A stretch of 8,687 nt of DNA from an uncultured Erysipelotrichaceae bacterium (GTDB taxonomy: Bacteria > Bacillota_I > Bacilli_A > Erysipelotrichales > Erysipelotrichaceae): positions 1 to 8,687 of the forward strand of contig CADBPK010000234.1 of NCBI GenBank assembly GCA_902796465.1, written 5' to 3'. Below, in pieces: positions 1 to 5,923 of this stretch (position 1 is its first letter; every line of letters starts with the position of its first letter). Made by a program: the position numbers and the translations under genes. The notes beneath the pieces were generated by a model. It did no database searches and was not told the origin of the DNA. It saw nothing but the letters and a program-made list of their open reading frames with translations.

Positions 1-401
1 ACAGTATCCGTCCTGTTTTCCCGGCGGTAGGCAGCCGTCAGAAGATGCGGCAGGATCGTCAGTGCGAGATCCTTGAAGGCACTGGTCGGACCATGCCACA
101 GGTCCATCAGCCAGCCTTCTTCCGTTTTTCTGAGCGGTACGACGTCAGGGTCATCAAATTTACTGTCATATGCAGATATGACACAGTTATGTATTTCTTC
201 CTGTGTGTAATCATCAAAGAACGCAGAGAGGATGACCTCCGCGGTTTCCTGGTACGTTTTGCCGGCAAGGGAAGCCGGATCGATGGTAAAGGATATTTCC
301 TCCGGTGTGAACAATCCGCCGTCACGGGCAAGGCCCTGAATAATGGCTTCGTGGCCGCTCACACGGTTCGCATGATCTCTGGTGCTGATAAACTGCATCA
401 T
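1..401 (-). CDS. thrC: Threonine synthase, N-terminal part (cut by window edge)
   Basis: PLP-dependent enzyme that converts O-phosphohomoserine to threonine and phosphate, the last step of threonine synthesis, in the cytoplasm. I translated the minus strand from 401; 133 codons are readable before the window ends. The N-terminus has the family pattern FISTRDH (residues 4-10), then GLARDGGLFTPEE (23-35). The segment LWHGPTSAFKDLAL (101-114) carries the PLP-binding lysine, K110. This is the long threonine synthase type (commonly about 430-520 residues), so roughly a quarter of the protein is seen. Two ATG codons lie in tandem (399-401 and 396-398); an AAGGAG ribosome site at 408-413 sits 6 bases before the first, which I prefer. 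The gene diverges from hom across a 93-base gap. Family call is firm; completeness of the rest cannot be judged. Confidence 0.93.
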   Translation of the reverse strand, partial: MMQFISTRDHANRVSGHEAIIQGLARDGGLFTPEEISFTIDPASLAGKTYQETAEVILSAFFDDYTQEEIHNCVISAYDSKFDDPDVVPLRKTEEGWLMDLWHGPTSAFKDLALTILPHLLTAAYRRENRTDT

Positions 402-423
402 AATTTTCTCCTTGTAAAGAATC

Positions 424-451
424 TTTCAGAATGATAACATGTTCGTATGCT
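424..451 (+). promoter_or_regulatory. Weak candidate hom operon promoter
   Basis: TTTCAG (424-429) and TATGCT (446-451), spaced 16 bases, are the best plus-strand pair I see before hom, but the match is weak (-10 at 4 of 6). TGTAAT at 461-466 is an alternative -10 (5 of 6) without a clear -35. A plus-strand promoter must lie in this 93-base gap if hom is not read from elsewhere, since the gene to the left runs the other way. Which element is used is uncertain. Confidence 0.3.
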
Positions 452-455
452 GAAA
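424..455. promoter_or_regulatory. Imperfect 32-base palindrome, candidate shared operator of thrC and hom
   Basis: Outer arms TTTCAG (424-429) and CTGAAA (450-455) are perfect inverted repeats, centred on the same point as the inner palindrome AACATGTT (436-443). The pairs at 431-432 and 447-448 also match, so 24 of 32 positions are symmetric. The dyad covers the thrC -10 and most of its spacer, and both elements of the weaker hom candidate promoter. This position suits a dimeric repressor or regulator acting on both genes. The regulator is not identified. Confidence 0.45.
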
Positions 456-459
456 ACAA
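431..459 (-). promoter_or_regulatory. Candidate thrC promoter
   Basis: Read on the minus strand, TTGTTT (454-459) and TATCAT (431-436) are separated by exactly 17 bases. The -10 matches TATAAT at 5 of 6 positions and is preceded by TG with one base between, making an extended -10. The -35 matches at 3 of 6. Transcription would begin near 424, leaving a leader of about 20 bases with the AAGGAG site. It is inferred from sequence only. Confidence 0.6.
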
Positions 460-494
460 GTGTAATCAGCACGAAAACAGAACTGAGGTGCTTT

Positions 495-1643
495 ATGAAG
501 ATTGCATTACTTGGACATGGTGTCGTCGGCAGCGGTGTCAGCAAAATCATCGATTCCGGCCGTACAGATGAACTGGACAGGCTGGAAGTCAAACGGATTC
601 TCGTGAAAGATGAGAGTGAGATGACAGACCCGCGCACGACACTGGATTTCAATGATATATTGAATGATCCGGAAATCGGACTTGCGGCAGAATGCATGGG
701 CGGACTGGAACCGGCACATACCTTTGTAAAGAAGGCGCTGGAAAGCGGGAAACATGTGGTGACTTCCAATAAAAAGATGCTGGCTGTTTTTTTTGAGGAA
801 CTGATGGAAACAGCGGAAGCGAATCATGTGACGCTGGCGTACGAAGCATCTGTCGGCGGCGGCATTCCCTGGATCGCCGATCTGACCCGCATCCGGCGGA
901 TCGAGATGCCGGATTCATTCCGGGGCATATTCAACGGCACAACGAATTATATTCTTTCCGGCATGTACAGCGAAGGGAAGGAATTTGAAGATATGCTTGC
1001 GGAAGCGCAGAAGCTCGGCTATGCGGAGCAGGATCCTTCCGATGATATTGACGGCATGGATGTGCGCTACAAGTGCAGCATCACTGCCGCAGCCGCTTTT
1101 GACAAGTGGATCGATCCTGAGAAGATCCCGGTATTCGGCATCCGCCATATCCGGAAAAAGGATCTGGACTGGGGACGAAGCCGCGGCCTGGTATGCAAAC
1201 TGATCGGTTCCGGAAAGAAAAATGAAGACGGCATATCCGTCCTTGTGCGGCCGGTATTCCTGAAGGAAAACGATACCTTTGCGGGTATCCTGCAGAATTA
1301 CAATGCGATCGAAAGCATCAGTGCGACCCTCGGAAAAGCCGTGTTCATCGGTCAGGGGGCCGGATCACTGCCGACTGCCCATGCGGTCGTGCAGGATATG
1401 ATCGATATCGTTACCCATACACACCGTTTCGCGGCAGAGAAAACACGCGCGGCAGGGACAGTCAATACGGAACCGGCTGTCTGGTATATCCGTACATCAT
1501 GTCCGGAAGCGTTCACTGCTGTTACAGCGGAAAAAACCGGTGAGGATACGATCCTGACAAAAGCGGTCTCCATGGACGAACTGCTTCCCGCAGTCCGTGC
1601 CTGTGAAGATCCGGCACTGTTTCTTGCGGAGGTGGCAGAATGA
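495..1643 (+). CDS. hom: Homoserine dehydrogenase
   Basis: NAD(P)H-dependent reduction of aspartate semialdehyde to homoserine, the branch toward threonine and methionine. The protein is 382 residues. A Rossmann nucleotide-binding motif GHGVVGSG is at residues 7-14, SNKK with candidate catalytic lysines at 91-94, and the family signature from A171 to K193 is complete (LGYAEQDPSDDIDGMD core). D189 and K193 have the spacing of the catalytic Asp219/Lys223 pair in yeast homoserine dehydrogenase. The start at 495 was chosen over an in-frame ATG at 447 because the nucleotide motif begins there and GAGGTG (485-490) precedes it. The tail after about residue 320 is short: a strand-like VWYIR (329-333) and a final strand-helix-strand region, without the usual D-x-PG of an ACT domain. 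Its TGA overlaps the aspartokinase ATG. Confidence 0.95.
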   Translation: MKIALLGHGVVGSGVSKIIDSGRTDELDRLEVKRILVKDESEMTDPRTTLDFNDILNDPEIGLAAECMGGLEPAHTFVKKALESGKHVVTSNKKMLAVFFEELMETAEANHVTLAYEASVGGGIPWIADLTRIRRIEMPDSFRGIFNGTTNYILSGMYSEGKEFEDMLAEAQKLGYAEQDPSDDIDGMDVRYKCSITAAAAFDKWIDPEKIPVFGIRHIRKKDLDWGRSRGLVCKLIGSGKKNEDGISVLVRPVFLKENDTFAGILQNYNAIESISATLGKAVFIGQGAGSLPTAHAVVQDMIDIVTHTHRFAAEKTRAAGTVNTEPAVWYIRTSCPEAFTAVTAEKTGEDTILTKAVSMDELLPAVRACEDPALFLAEVAE

Positions 1644-2980
1644 TCAAGGTAGCGAAATTCGGCGGTTCCAGTGTTGCGAATGCCGAACAGTTCAAAAAAG
1701 TAAAAAAGATAGCCGAAGCGGATCCTTCCCGCAAATTCATTATTACAAGCGCATGCGGAAAGGAATCGCATGAAGACCATAAAGTTACAGACCTTCTGTA
1801 TCTGTGTCATGCCCATATCAAATACGGTGTTTCCTATGATCCGCTGTTCGACCTGATCGTTGACAAGTATGTGCGCATCAAGAAGGAACTGAACCTGAAG
1901 GCGGATCTGGAAAAGGAATTCGATAAGATCCGCAATCTGATCAAACATGAAACATCGACGGACTACCTGGTCAGCCGCGGTGAATATCTGACAGGCATCT
2001 GCCTGGCGGAATATCTCGGTGCCAAATTCGTGGACGCGGCCGATGTGATCGCGTTCCACTATGACGGCTCGCTGGATCTGGAAAGGATCCGGGAACGTGT
2101 TGCGGCCTGCTGCAGCGATGCGGAACGGGTCGTCATCCCGGGTTTCTACGGCGCTATGCCCAACGGTGTGATCAAGGTCATGAGCCGGGGCGGCAGCGAC
2201 ATCACCGGCGCGGTGATCGCCAACGCGATTGATGCGGATATCTATGAGAACTGGACGGACGTCAGCGGCTTCATGGTGGCGGATCCGCGGATCATTAAGA
2301 ATGCGATCCGGATCCCGCACATTACATACAACGAGTTGCGCGGCCTCAGCTACATGGGTGCCAACGTCCTGCATGATGACGCGGTATTCCCCGTAAGGGT
2401 CAAGAATATCCCGATCAATGTGCTGAATACGAATGAGCCGGATAATCCTGGTACGATCATCATGAATGACTGTGCGGAGATCGACAGTCAGTTCCCGCCG
2501 CATGCCATTACCGGCATCACCGGCAGGAAGGATTATACAGTTATCACCGTTACGAAGAGCCACGCTTCTGCGGAAGTCGGCTTCCTGTGCAGACTGCTGA
2601 AGATCTTTGAGGATTTCAATGTCTCGATCGAGAGCGCACCTACTACAGTAGACACCTTCTCTATCATCGTTCTGAGCGAATTCGTCAGCCACTGCCTGTA
2701 CGAGATCGTCGGACGCATCAAGAAAGAGATCCATCCGGATGATGTGAAGATCGAAGATCATCTTGCCCTGATCGGCGTAGTCGGCAGGGGAATGAAGGCA
2801 CTTCCGGGTATTTCCGGCAGTATCCTTTCCGAGTTCGGACGAAACTCTGTCAACATCAAAGTCATCAGCCAGAGCTGCGACGAGCTGTCGATCATCGTCG
2901 GCGTCGCCAACCGTGATTTTGAAAAAGCAATTCGCTGCATATATGACAAATTTATTATTGAAGAGAGGAAAATGTTATGA
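1640..2980 (+). CDS. lysC: Aspartokinase (aspartate kinase) with C-terminal ACT domains
   Basis: Phosphorylates L-aspartate with ATP to 4-phospho-aspartate, the committed step of the aspartate family. The 446-residue protein shows KFGGSSV (6-12) at the N-terminus, SRGEYLTG (112-119), and SRGGSDITGA (182-191), the kinase core of the amino acid kinase family. Residues about 298-370 and 375-440 look like two ACT domains, including FNVSIESAPTTVDTFSIIV (326-344), so feedback control by lysine and/or threonine is likely but the effector cannot be read. Length fits the monofunctional single-chain class (about 440-460) rather than the alpha/beta type of about 400. It overlaps the upstream stop as ATGA and has GGAGG at 1628-1632, so translation is coupled to hom. 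The symbol lysC is generic; a thrA- or yclM-type name would be equally fair. Confidence 0.93.
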   Translation: MIKVAKFGGSSVANAEQFKKVKKIAEADPSRKFIITSACGKESHEDHKVTDLLYLCHAHIKYGVSYDPLFDLIVDKYVRIKKELNLKADLEKEFDKIRNLIKHETSTDYLVSRGEYLTGICLAEYLGAKFVDAADVIAFHYDGSLDLERIRERVAACCSDAERVVIPGFYGAMPNGVIKVMSRGGSDITGAVIANAIDADIYENWTDVSGFMVADPRIIKNAIRIPHITYNELRGLSYMGANVLHDDAVFPVRVKNIPINVLNTNEPDNPGTIIMNDCAEIDSQFPPHAITGITGRKDYTVITVTKSHASAEVGFLCRLLKIFEDFNVSIESAPTTVDTFSIIVLSEFVSHCLYEIVGRIKKEIHPDDVKIEDHLALIGVVGRGMKALPGISGSILSEFGRNSVNIKVISQSCDELSIIVGVANRDFEKAIRCIYDKFIIEERKML

Positions 2981-3972
2981 AAATAGGTATTATCGGCGCG
3001 ACCGGAGCGGTCGGCAGACAGATGCTGGAATGCATAGAAGAACGTAAGATCAGCGCGGAAGAGATCCGTCTTTTCGCCAGTGAAAGATCCGCCGGGAAAA
3101 CGATTCCGTACAAAGACGGTGTCCTGACGATCCAGACAGTAAAGGAAGGATGCTTTGACGGTCTTGATTATGTGCTCGGTGCCGTATCCAACGCGCTTTC
3201 CAAGCAGTACCGTCCGCTGATCAAGGCGGCAGGGGCAGTGTACATTGACAACTCCAGCGCATTCCGTCTGGAAGACGATGTACCGCTGGTGGTTCCCGAG
3301 ATCAACGGGGAGGATGCCCTGAAACATAACGGGATCATTGCCAATCCGAATTGTTCCACGATCATTACCTATATGGCGCTTGCCGGTATCCATAAACTCT
3401 CACCGCTGCGCAAAGTGACAGCGACGACGTTCCAGGCTGTCAGCGGCGCCGGTATTCCGGGACTGAACGAACTGACGGAAGAGATCCGGGCAATTGAAAA
3501 AGGCGAGGAAGTATCCCCGTCCGTGTTCCCGGCACAGATCGCGTATAACTGCATCGCCGAGATCGGTTCCTATACGGAAAACGGATATACGACGGAAGAG
3601 ATGAAAATGCAGAATGAAGGCAGAAAGATCCTGCATGATCCTTCGCTCCAGGTCACCTGTACATGCGTGCGTGTCCCGGTATACCGCAGTCATTCCATCA
3701 GCGTTGTTTTTGAAACAGAAGATCTGCTTGCACAGGAAGATATCCTGCAGGCTCTGAAGGAACAGGAAGGCGTTGTTCTGTGCGAAGATCATGTCCCGAC
3801 ACCGCTTGAAACCAGCAACCAGGACCTGGTATATGTCGGCCGGATCCGGAAGGATCTGACAAGTGAAAAGGGCTTTGCACTGTGGTGCTGCGGGGATCAG
3901 ATCCGCAAAGGTGCTGCATCCAATGCCGTAGATATCATGGAATATCTTGAAAAGCAGAATAATATGATATAA
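2977..3972 (+). CDS. asd: Aspartate-semialdehyde dehydrogenase
   Basis: Reduces aspartyl phosphate to aspartate semialdehyde with NADPH, the branch point for lysine/diaminopimelate and homoserine. The protein has 331 residues, close to the usual length. GATGAVG (7-13) binds NADP. NPNCST (123-128) holds the catalytic cysteine C126. Q153 follows in TTFQAVSGAG, the phosphate/substrate segment EEMKMQNE is at 207-214, and RVPVYRSHS (232-240) supplies the active-site histidine H239. Start: the ATG overlaps the aspartokinase TGA by 4 bases and AGAGG lies 8 bases upstream. With hom and aspartokinase it completes the aspartate-to-homoserine route in one transcript. Its last codons overlap a promoter for the next gene; I see no terminator after it, so some read-through is likely. 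Confidence 0.96.
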   Translation: MKIGIIGATGAVGRQMLECIEERKISAEEIRLFASERSAGKTIPYKDGVLTIQTVKEGCFDGLDYVLGAVSNALSKQYRPLIKAAGAVYIDNSSAFRLEDDVPLVVPEINGEDALKHNGIIANPNCSTIITYMALAGIHKLSPLRKVTATTFQAVSGAGIPGLNELTEEIRAIEKGEEVSPSVFPAQIAYNCIAEIGSYTENGYTTEEMKMQNEGRKILHDPSLQVTCTCVRVPVYRSHSISVVFETEDLLAQEDILQALKEQEGVVLCEDHVPTPLETSNQDLVYVGRIRKDLTSEKGFALWCCGDQIRKGAASNAVDIMEYLEKQNNMI

Positions 3973-3973
3973 T
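3947..3973 (+). promoter_or_regulatory. Extended -10 promoter overlapping the asd stop codon
   Basis: TATAAT at 3968-3973 is a perfect -10, preceded by TG and one base (3965-3967), the full extended -10 form. TTGAAA at 3947-3952 matches the -35 at 5 of 6 positions, with a short 15-base spacer that an extended -10 may tolerate. The asd stop TAA (3970-3972) lies inside the -10. Transcription would begin near 3980, just before the GGAGGT of the next gene, suggesting that the two membrane-protein genes can be expressed apart from asd. Confidence 0.6.
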
Positions 3974-4000
3974 AAATACTCTCAAACGATGGAGGTAACT

Positions 4001-4522
4001 ATGTTTCACAGAACATTGTTCGGCGCACTGGCTGTAGCGGCAGGATTCACGTTTGGAATCGCTCTCAAGCTTCTGAACGACAGGCTCAATGCTCCGGAAG
4101 AAAAAACAGACGACGAAAACGCAAACGAAGATGAAGAAATCAACTTCCTGGAAATCAAAGATGATGAGGAAGAAGATGCGTATCCGCAGGCCGTGAAGGA
4201 ACTGGCAGCGGTATATCCGTATCTGAAGCCTGCTTTCATCAATGATCTTCTGGGTCAGAACGAAGAACTGAACAAGAAATATGAACCGGAAACACTGATC
4301 GTCATCCGCCACAAGGCAGTATTTGACGCTGATGAGAATGAGGACCGCTTTATTGAGATCCTCGGTGACAGCGGATATGACACAGTGAAAGACAAGAACG
4401 CTGTAACTGTATGCAAGAAGATGTATACGGAGAACGGCGCCATCATCAGCGATGTGCTGAATGTTGCCAACCAGGCACAGGCCCTGAACGGACAGTACAT
4501 TGACTTTGAAACAGAGGAATAA
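4001..4522 (+). CDS. Membrane-anchored acidic protein of unknown function, possible RraB-like C-terminal domain
   Basis: I do not recognise this 173-residue protein with certainty. Residues 5-24 form one hydrophobic helix (LFGALAVAAGFTFGIALKLL), a probable membrane anchor. Residues 32-60 are a strongly acidic, low-complexity linker rich in D, E and N. Residues about 62-170 look folded: a helical part, then TLIVIRHKAVF (98-108), SGYDTVKD (124-131), AVTVCKKMY (134-142) and QYIDFE (165-170). From memory, this strand-helix-GY-strand-helix order resembles RraB, the RNase E inhibitor family, but I cannot test it. The topology is not certain; the domain may be cytoplasmic. The start is at 4001 because GGAGGT (3991-3996) sits 4 bases upstream; an in-frame ATG at 3989 overlaps that site. 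Its own promoter lies at the end of asd. Confidence 0.8.
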   Translation: MFHRTLFGALAVAAGFTFGIALKLLNDRLNAPEEKTDDENANEDEEINFLEIKDDEEEDAYPQAVKELAAVYPYLKPAFINDLLGQNEELNKKYEPETLIVIRHKAVFDADENEDRFIEILGDSGYDTVKDKNAVTVCKKMYTENGAIISDVLNVANQAQALNGQYIDFETEE

Positions 4523-4557
4523 GCCATCGCAGCATTCTTCTGCACAAGAGGAATTTT

Positions 4558-5115
4558 ATGAGTGAAAAGAAAGAGAAGAAATCCTTCATTTCGGATAACA
4601 TCTTTCCTATTCTGATCGCTTTTGCCGTTGTAATGGGCTTTATGCTCATCAGTTCGCGCGGCGGCGGCTTCCTGGGAGGAAATCAGATGATCCCCTCGTT
4701 CGGTCAGGAACCGGTCGGCGTATGGACAGAACTGCCGAATGAAAAACAGGCAGAGATCATTGCGGGTTTTGAAATCGAACTGCCCGAATCTGTATGCGAA
4801 ACGCATCCGAATGTCAAATATCTGGCTCTTTCCAAAACGGAACTGGAGATACAGTATTCGAATAACGAGGGACAGATCGGCATGGCCGTGCGTAAAGCCG
4901 GTCTGAAGACAAAGGGAATCGATTTCGATACCAGCGGCAGTTTCCAGAAGATCGAAACAGTTGATATGGACGGCGTTTCTGTACTTTTCAAAGGAAATAA
5001 CGGCCTGGTCGAGGATGTGTACTGGTCTGACACGGAGTACCAGTATGCCTTCAACTGCAAAAATGCACCGATCACACAGGAAGAAGCAGAACGGTTAGTG
5101 AAAGGAATTAAATAA
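4558..5115 (+). CDS. Single-pass membrane protein of unknown function with DUF4367-like extracytoplasmic domain
   Basis: A 185-residue protein with a lysine-rich N-terminus (KKEKK, 4-8), a hydrophobic helix at about 15-32 and a glycine-rich stretch (RGGGFLGG, 34-41), which suggests an N-in anchor with the rest outside the membrane. The outer part (about 55-185) contains AGFEIELPES (69-78), a strand-rich middle, VYWSDTEYQYAF (154-165) and a final helix ITQEEAERLVKGIK (172-185). This ending recalls DUF4367-type domains seen in Bacillota surface and anti-sigma-like proteins; the match is from memory and not tested. Two cysteines (C80, C167) both fall in the outer domain and could pair. An AAGAGGAA ribosome site (4546-4553) precedes the ATG. 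It lies 35 bases after the preceding membrane-protein gene and is probably cotranscribed with it. Confidence 0.8.
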   Translation: MSEKKEKKSFISDNIFPILIAFAVVMGFMLISSRGGGFLGGNQMIPSFGQEPVGVWTELPNEKQAEIIAGFEIELPESVCETHPNVKYLALSKTELEIQYSNNEGQIGMAVRKAGLKTKGIDFDTSGSFQKIETVDMDGVSVLFKGNNGLVEDVYWSDTEYQYAFNCKNAPITQEEAERLVKGIK

Positions 5116-5139
5116 CATGTGATTGATTCACATGTTTTT
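5114..5139 (+). terminator. Probable intrinsic terminator or leader hairpin before trmD
   Basis: AACATGTGA (5114-5122) and TCACATGTT (5128-5136) form a perfect 9-bp stem with a 5-base loop, running into five Ts (5135-5139). It begins in the stop codon of the preceding membrane-protein gene. The stem is AT-rich (3 GC pairs), so termination may be partial. The trmD start codon is only 8 bases after the T-run, so the hairpin may also affect trmD translation. Confidence 0.6.
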
Positions 5140-5147
5140 CAAATGGT

Positions 5148-5870
5148 ATGGAAATCACAATACTGACCATGTTTCCGGAAACGTATGAGGGCTTTCTGAA
5201 AATGCCGCTGATCAGGCGGGCGTCGGAAAAAGGCATCGCAGTGATCCGAATCGTTGATATCCGTGAATTTGCGGAAGGATCGTTCCGGCGGATCGATGAT
5301 TCCCCATACGGCGGGGGAGCGGGAATGATCATGCGCTATCCGCCGGTGTTCAAAGCCCTGGAGAGCGTGCGTAAGGAAAACAGTACAGTCATCCTGACTT
5401 CGCCGGCCGGGGAGACATACCGGCAGGAAACGGCCCATGCCCTCGCTGAAGAGGAGCAGATCATCCTTATTGCGGGGCATTATGAAGGCATCGATGCCAG
5501 GATCCTTGACCATACGGACAGGATATACTCCCTTGGTGACTACATTCTGAGCGGCGGGGAACTGGCGACGCAGATCATCGCGGATTCCGTGATCCGGCTT
5601 CTGCCCGGCATCATCCGTACGGAGAGCACAGCAGAGGAATCGTTTGAAAACGGACTGCTGGAATACCCGCAGTATACCCGTCCGGCGGAATACAACGGGA
5701 AAAAAGTGCCGGAAGTGCTGCTCGGCGGAAACCATGAGGCGATACGCAGATATCGTCTTGAGGAGTCCCTGAAGCTTACCCTGCAGGCAAGGCCGGACCT
5801 TCTGGAAGGCAGGGAATGCACCGAAGAGGAAAAAGAAATACTGAAAGATATCCGGAATGAGGGAATATAA
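5148..5870 (+). CDS. trmD: tRNA (guanine-N1-)-methyltransferase, m1G37
   Basis: SAM-dependent methylation of G37 next to the anticodon in tRNAs with G36, which protects the reading frame; generally essential. The 240-residue protein has the N-terminus ITILTMFPETYEG (3-15), DSPYGGGAGM (51-60), LTSPAGE (83-89), AGHYEGID (109-116) and the knot core YSLGDYILSGGELA (127-140), then YPQYTRP (173-179) and LLGGNHEAIRRYR (191-203). R150 matches catalytic Arg154 of E. coli TrmD; the position of Asp169 is E164 here. The start at 5148 is fixed by the conserved N-terminus, yet no Shine-Dalgarno sequence lies at normal distance; AAAGGA is at 5101-5106, beyond a hairpin. The gene is not beside rimM, rpsP or rplS, its common partners, and is flanked by hairpins on both sides. 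Confidence 0.96.
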   Translation: MEITILTMFPETYEGFLKMPLIRRASEKGIAVIRIVDIREFAEGSFRRIDDSPYGGGAGMIMRYPPVFKALESVRKENSTVILTSPAGETYRQETAHALAEEEQIILIAGHYEGIDARILDHTDRIYSLGDYILSGGELATQIIADSVIRLLPGIIRTESTAEESFENGLLEYPQYTRPAEYNGKKVPEVLLGGNHEAIRRYRLEESLKLTLQARPDLLEGRECTEEEKEILKDIRNEGI

Positions 5871-5890
5871 CCTTCGATCCGGATATTTTT
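5848..5890 (+). terminator. Intrinsic terminator after trmD
   Basis: ATATCCGGA (5848-5856) pairs perfectly with TCCGGATAT (5878-5886); the intervening 21 bases can add a small inner stem (GAGG 5859-5862 with CCTT 5871-5874). Five Ts follow (5886-5890). The left arm is made of trmD codons near its end, so the terminator extends into the gene. It separates trmD from the ecf unit. Confidence 0.7.
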
Positions 5891-5894
5891 GTTA

Positions 5895-5900
5895 TATAAT
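5895..5900 (+). promoter_or_regulatory. Candidate -10 element for the ecfA1-ecfA2-ecfT-truA unit
   Basis: A perfect TATAAT lies 5 bases after the T-run of the trmD terminator. Transcription would begin near 5907, just before the AGGAG site (5914-5918) of ecfA1. I see no good -35: the hexamers at the right distance (5871-5878) match poorly, and there is no extended TG. A terminator directly followed by a -10 supports a separate ecf transcription unit. Confidence 0.5.
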
Positions 5901-5923
5901 GTATAGGCTTTTCAGGAGTAAAC

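Noticed and set aside
45..434. Plus-strand open frame of 129 codons at the left edge
   Set aside because: The opposite strand encodes a clear threonine synthase N-terminus with a PLP lysine motif and a good ribosome site; the plus-strand frame also runs through the thrC leader and promoter.
447..494. 16-codon N-terminal extension of homoserine dehydrogenase from ATG 447
   Set aside because: The extension precedes the nucleotide-binding strand, lies in the promoter and dyad region, and has no ribosome site; the GAGGTG at 485-490 serves the ATG at 495.
402..494. Possible threonine or lysine riboswitch or leader peptide attenuator before hom or thrC
   Set aside because: The gap is only 93 bases, with no space for a lysine riboswitch, no terminator-like hairpin with a T-run and no short reading frame rich in threonine or lysine codons.
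787..794. Run of eight Ts in hom, a possible slippage or phase-variation site
   Set aside because: The frame is intact, the run codes ordinary Val-Phe-Phe, and phase variation of a core biosynthetic gene is unlikely.
1352..2761. Long minus-strand open frame of 469 codons opposite hom and aspartokinase
   Set aside because: It lies opposite two fully convincing enzymes, and its translation shows no recognisable motif and reads as low-quality, histidine- and arginine-rich antisense sequence. A codon-bias shadow explains it.
4523..4557. Small inverted repeat GCAG/CTGC between the two membrane-protein genes
   Set aside because: A 4-bp stem without a T-run is expected by chance and does not support a terminator.
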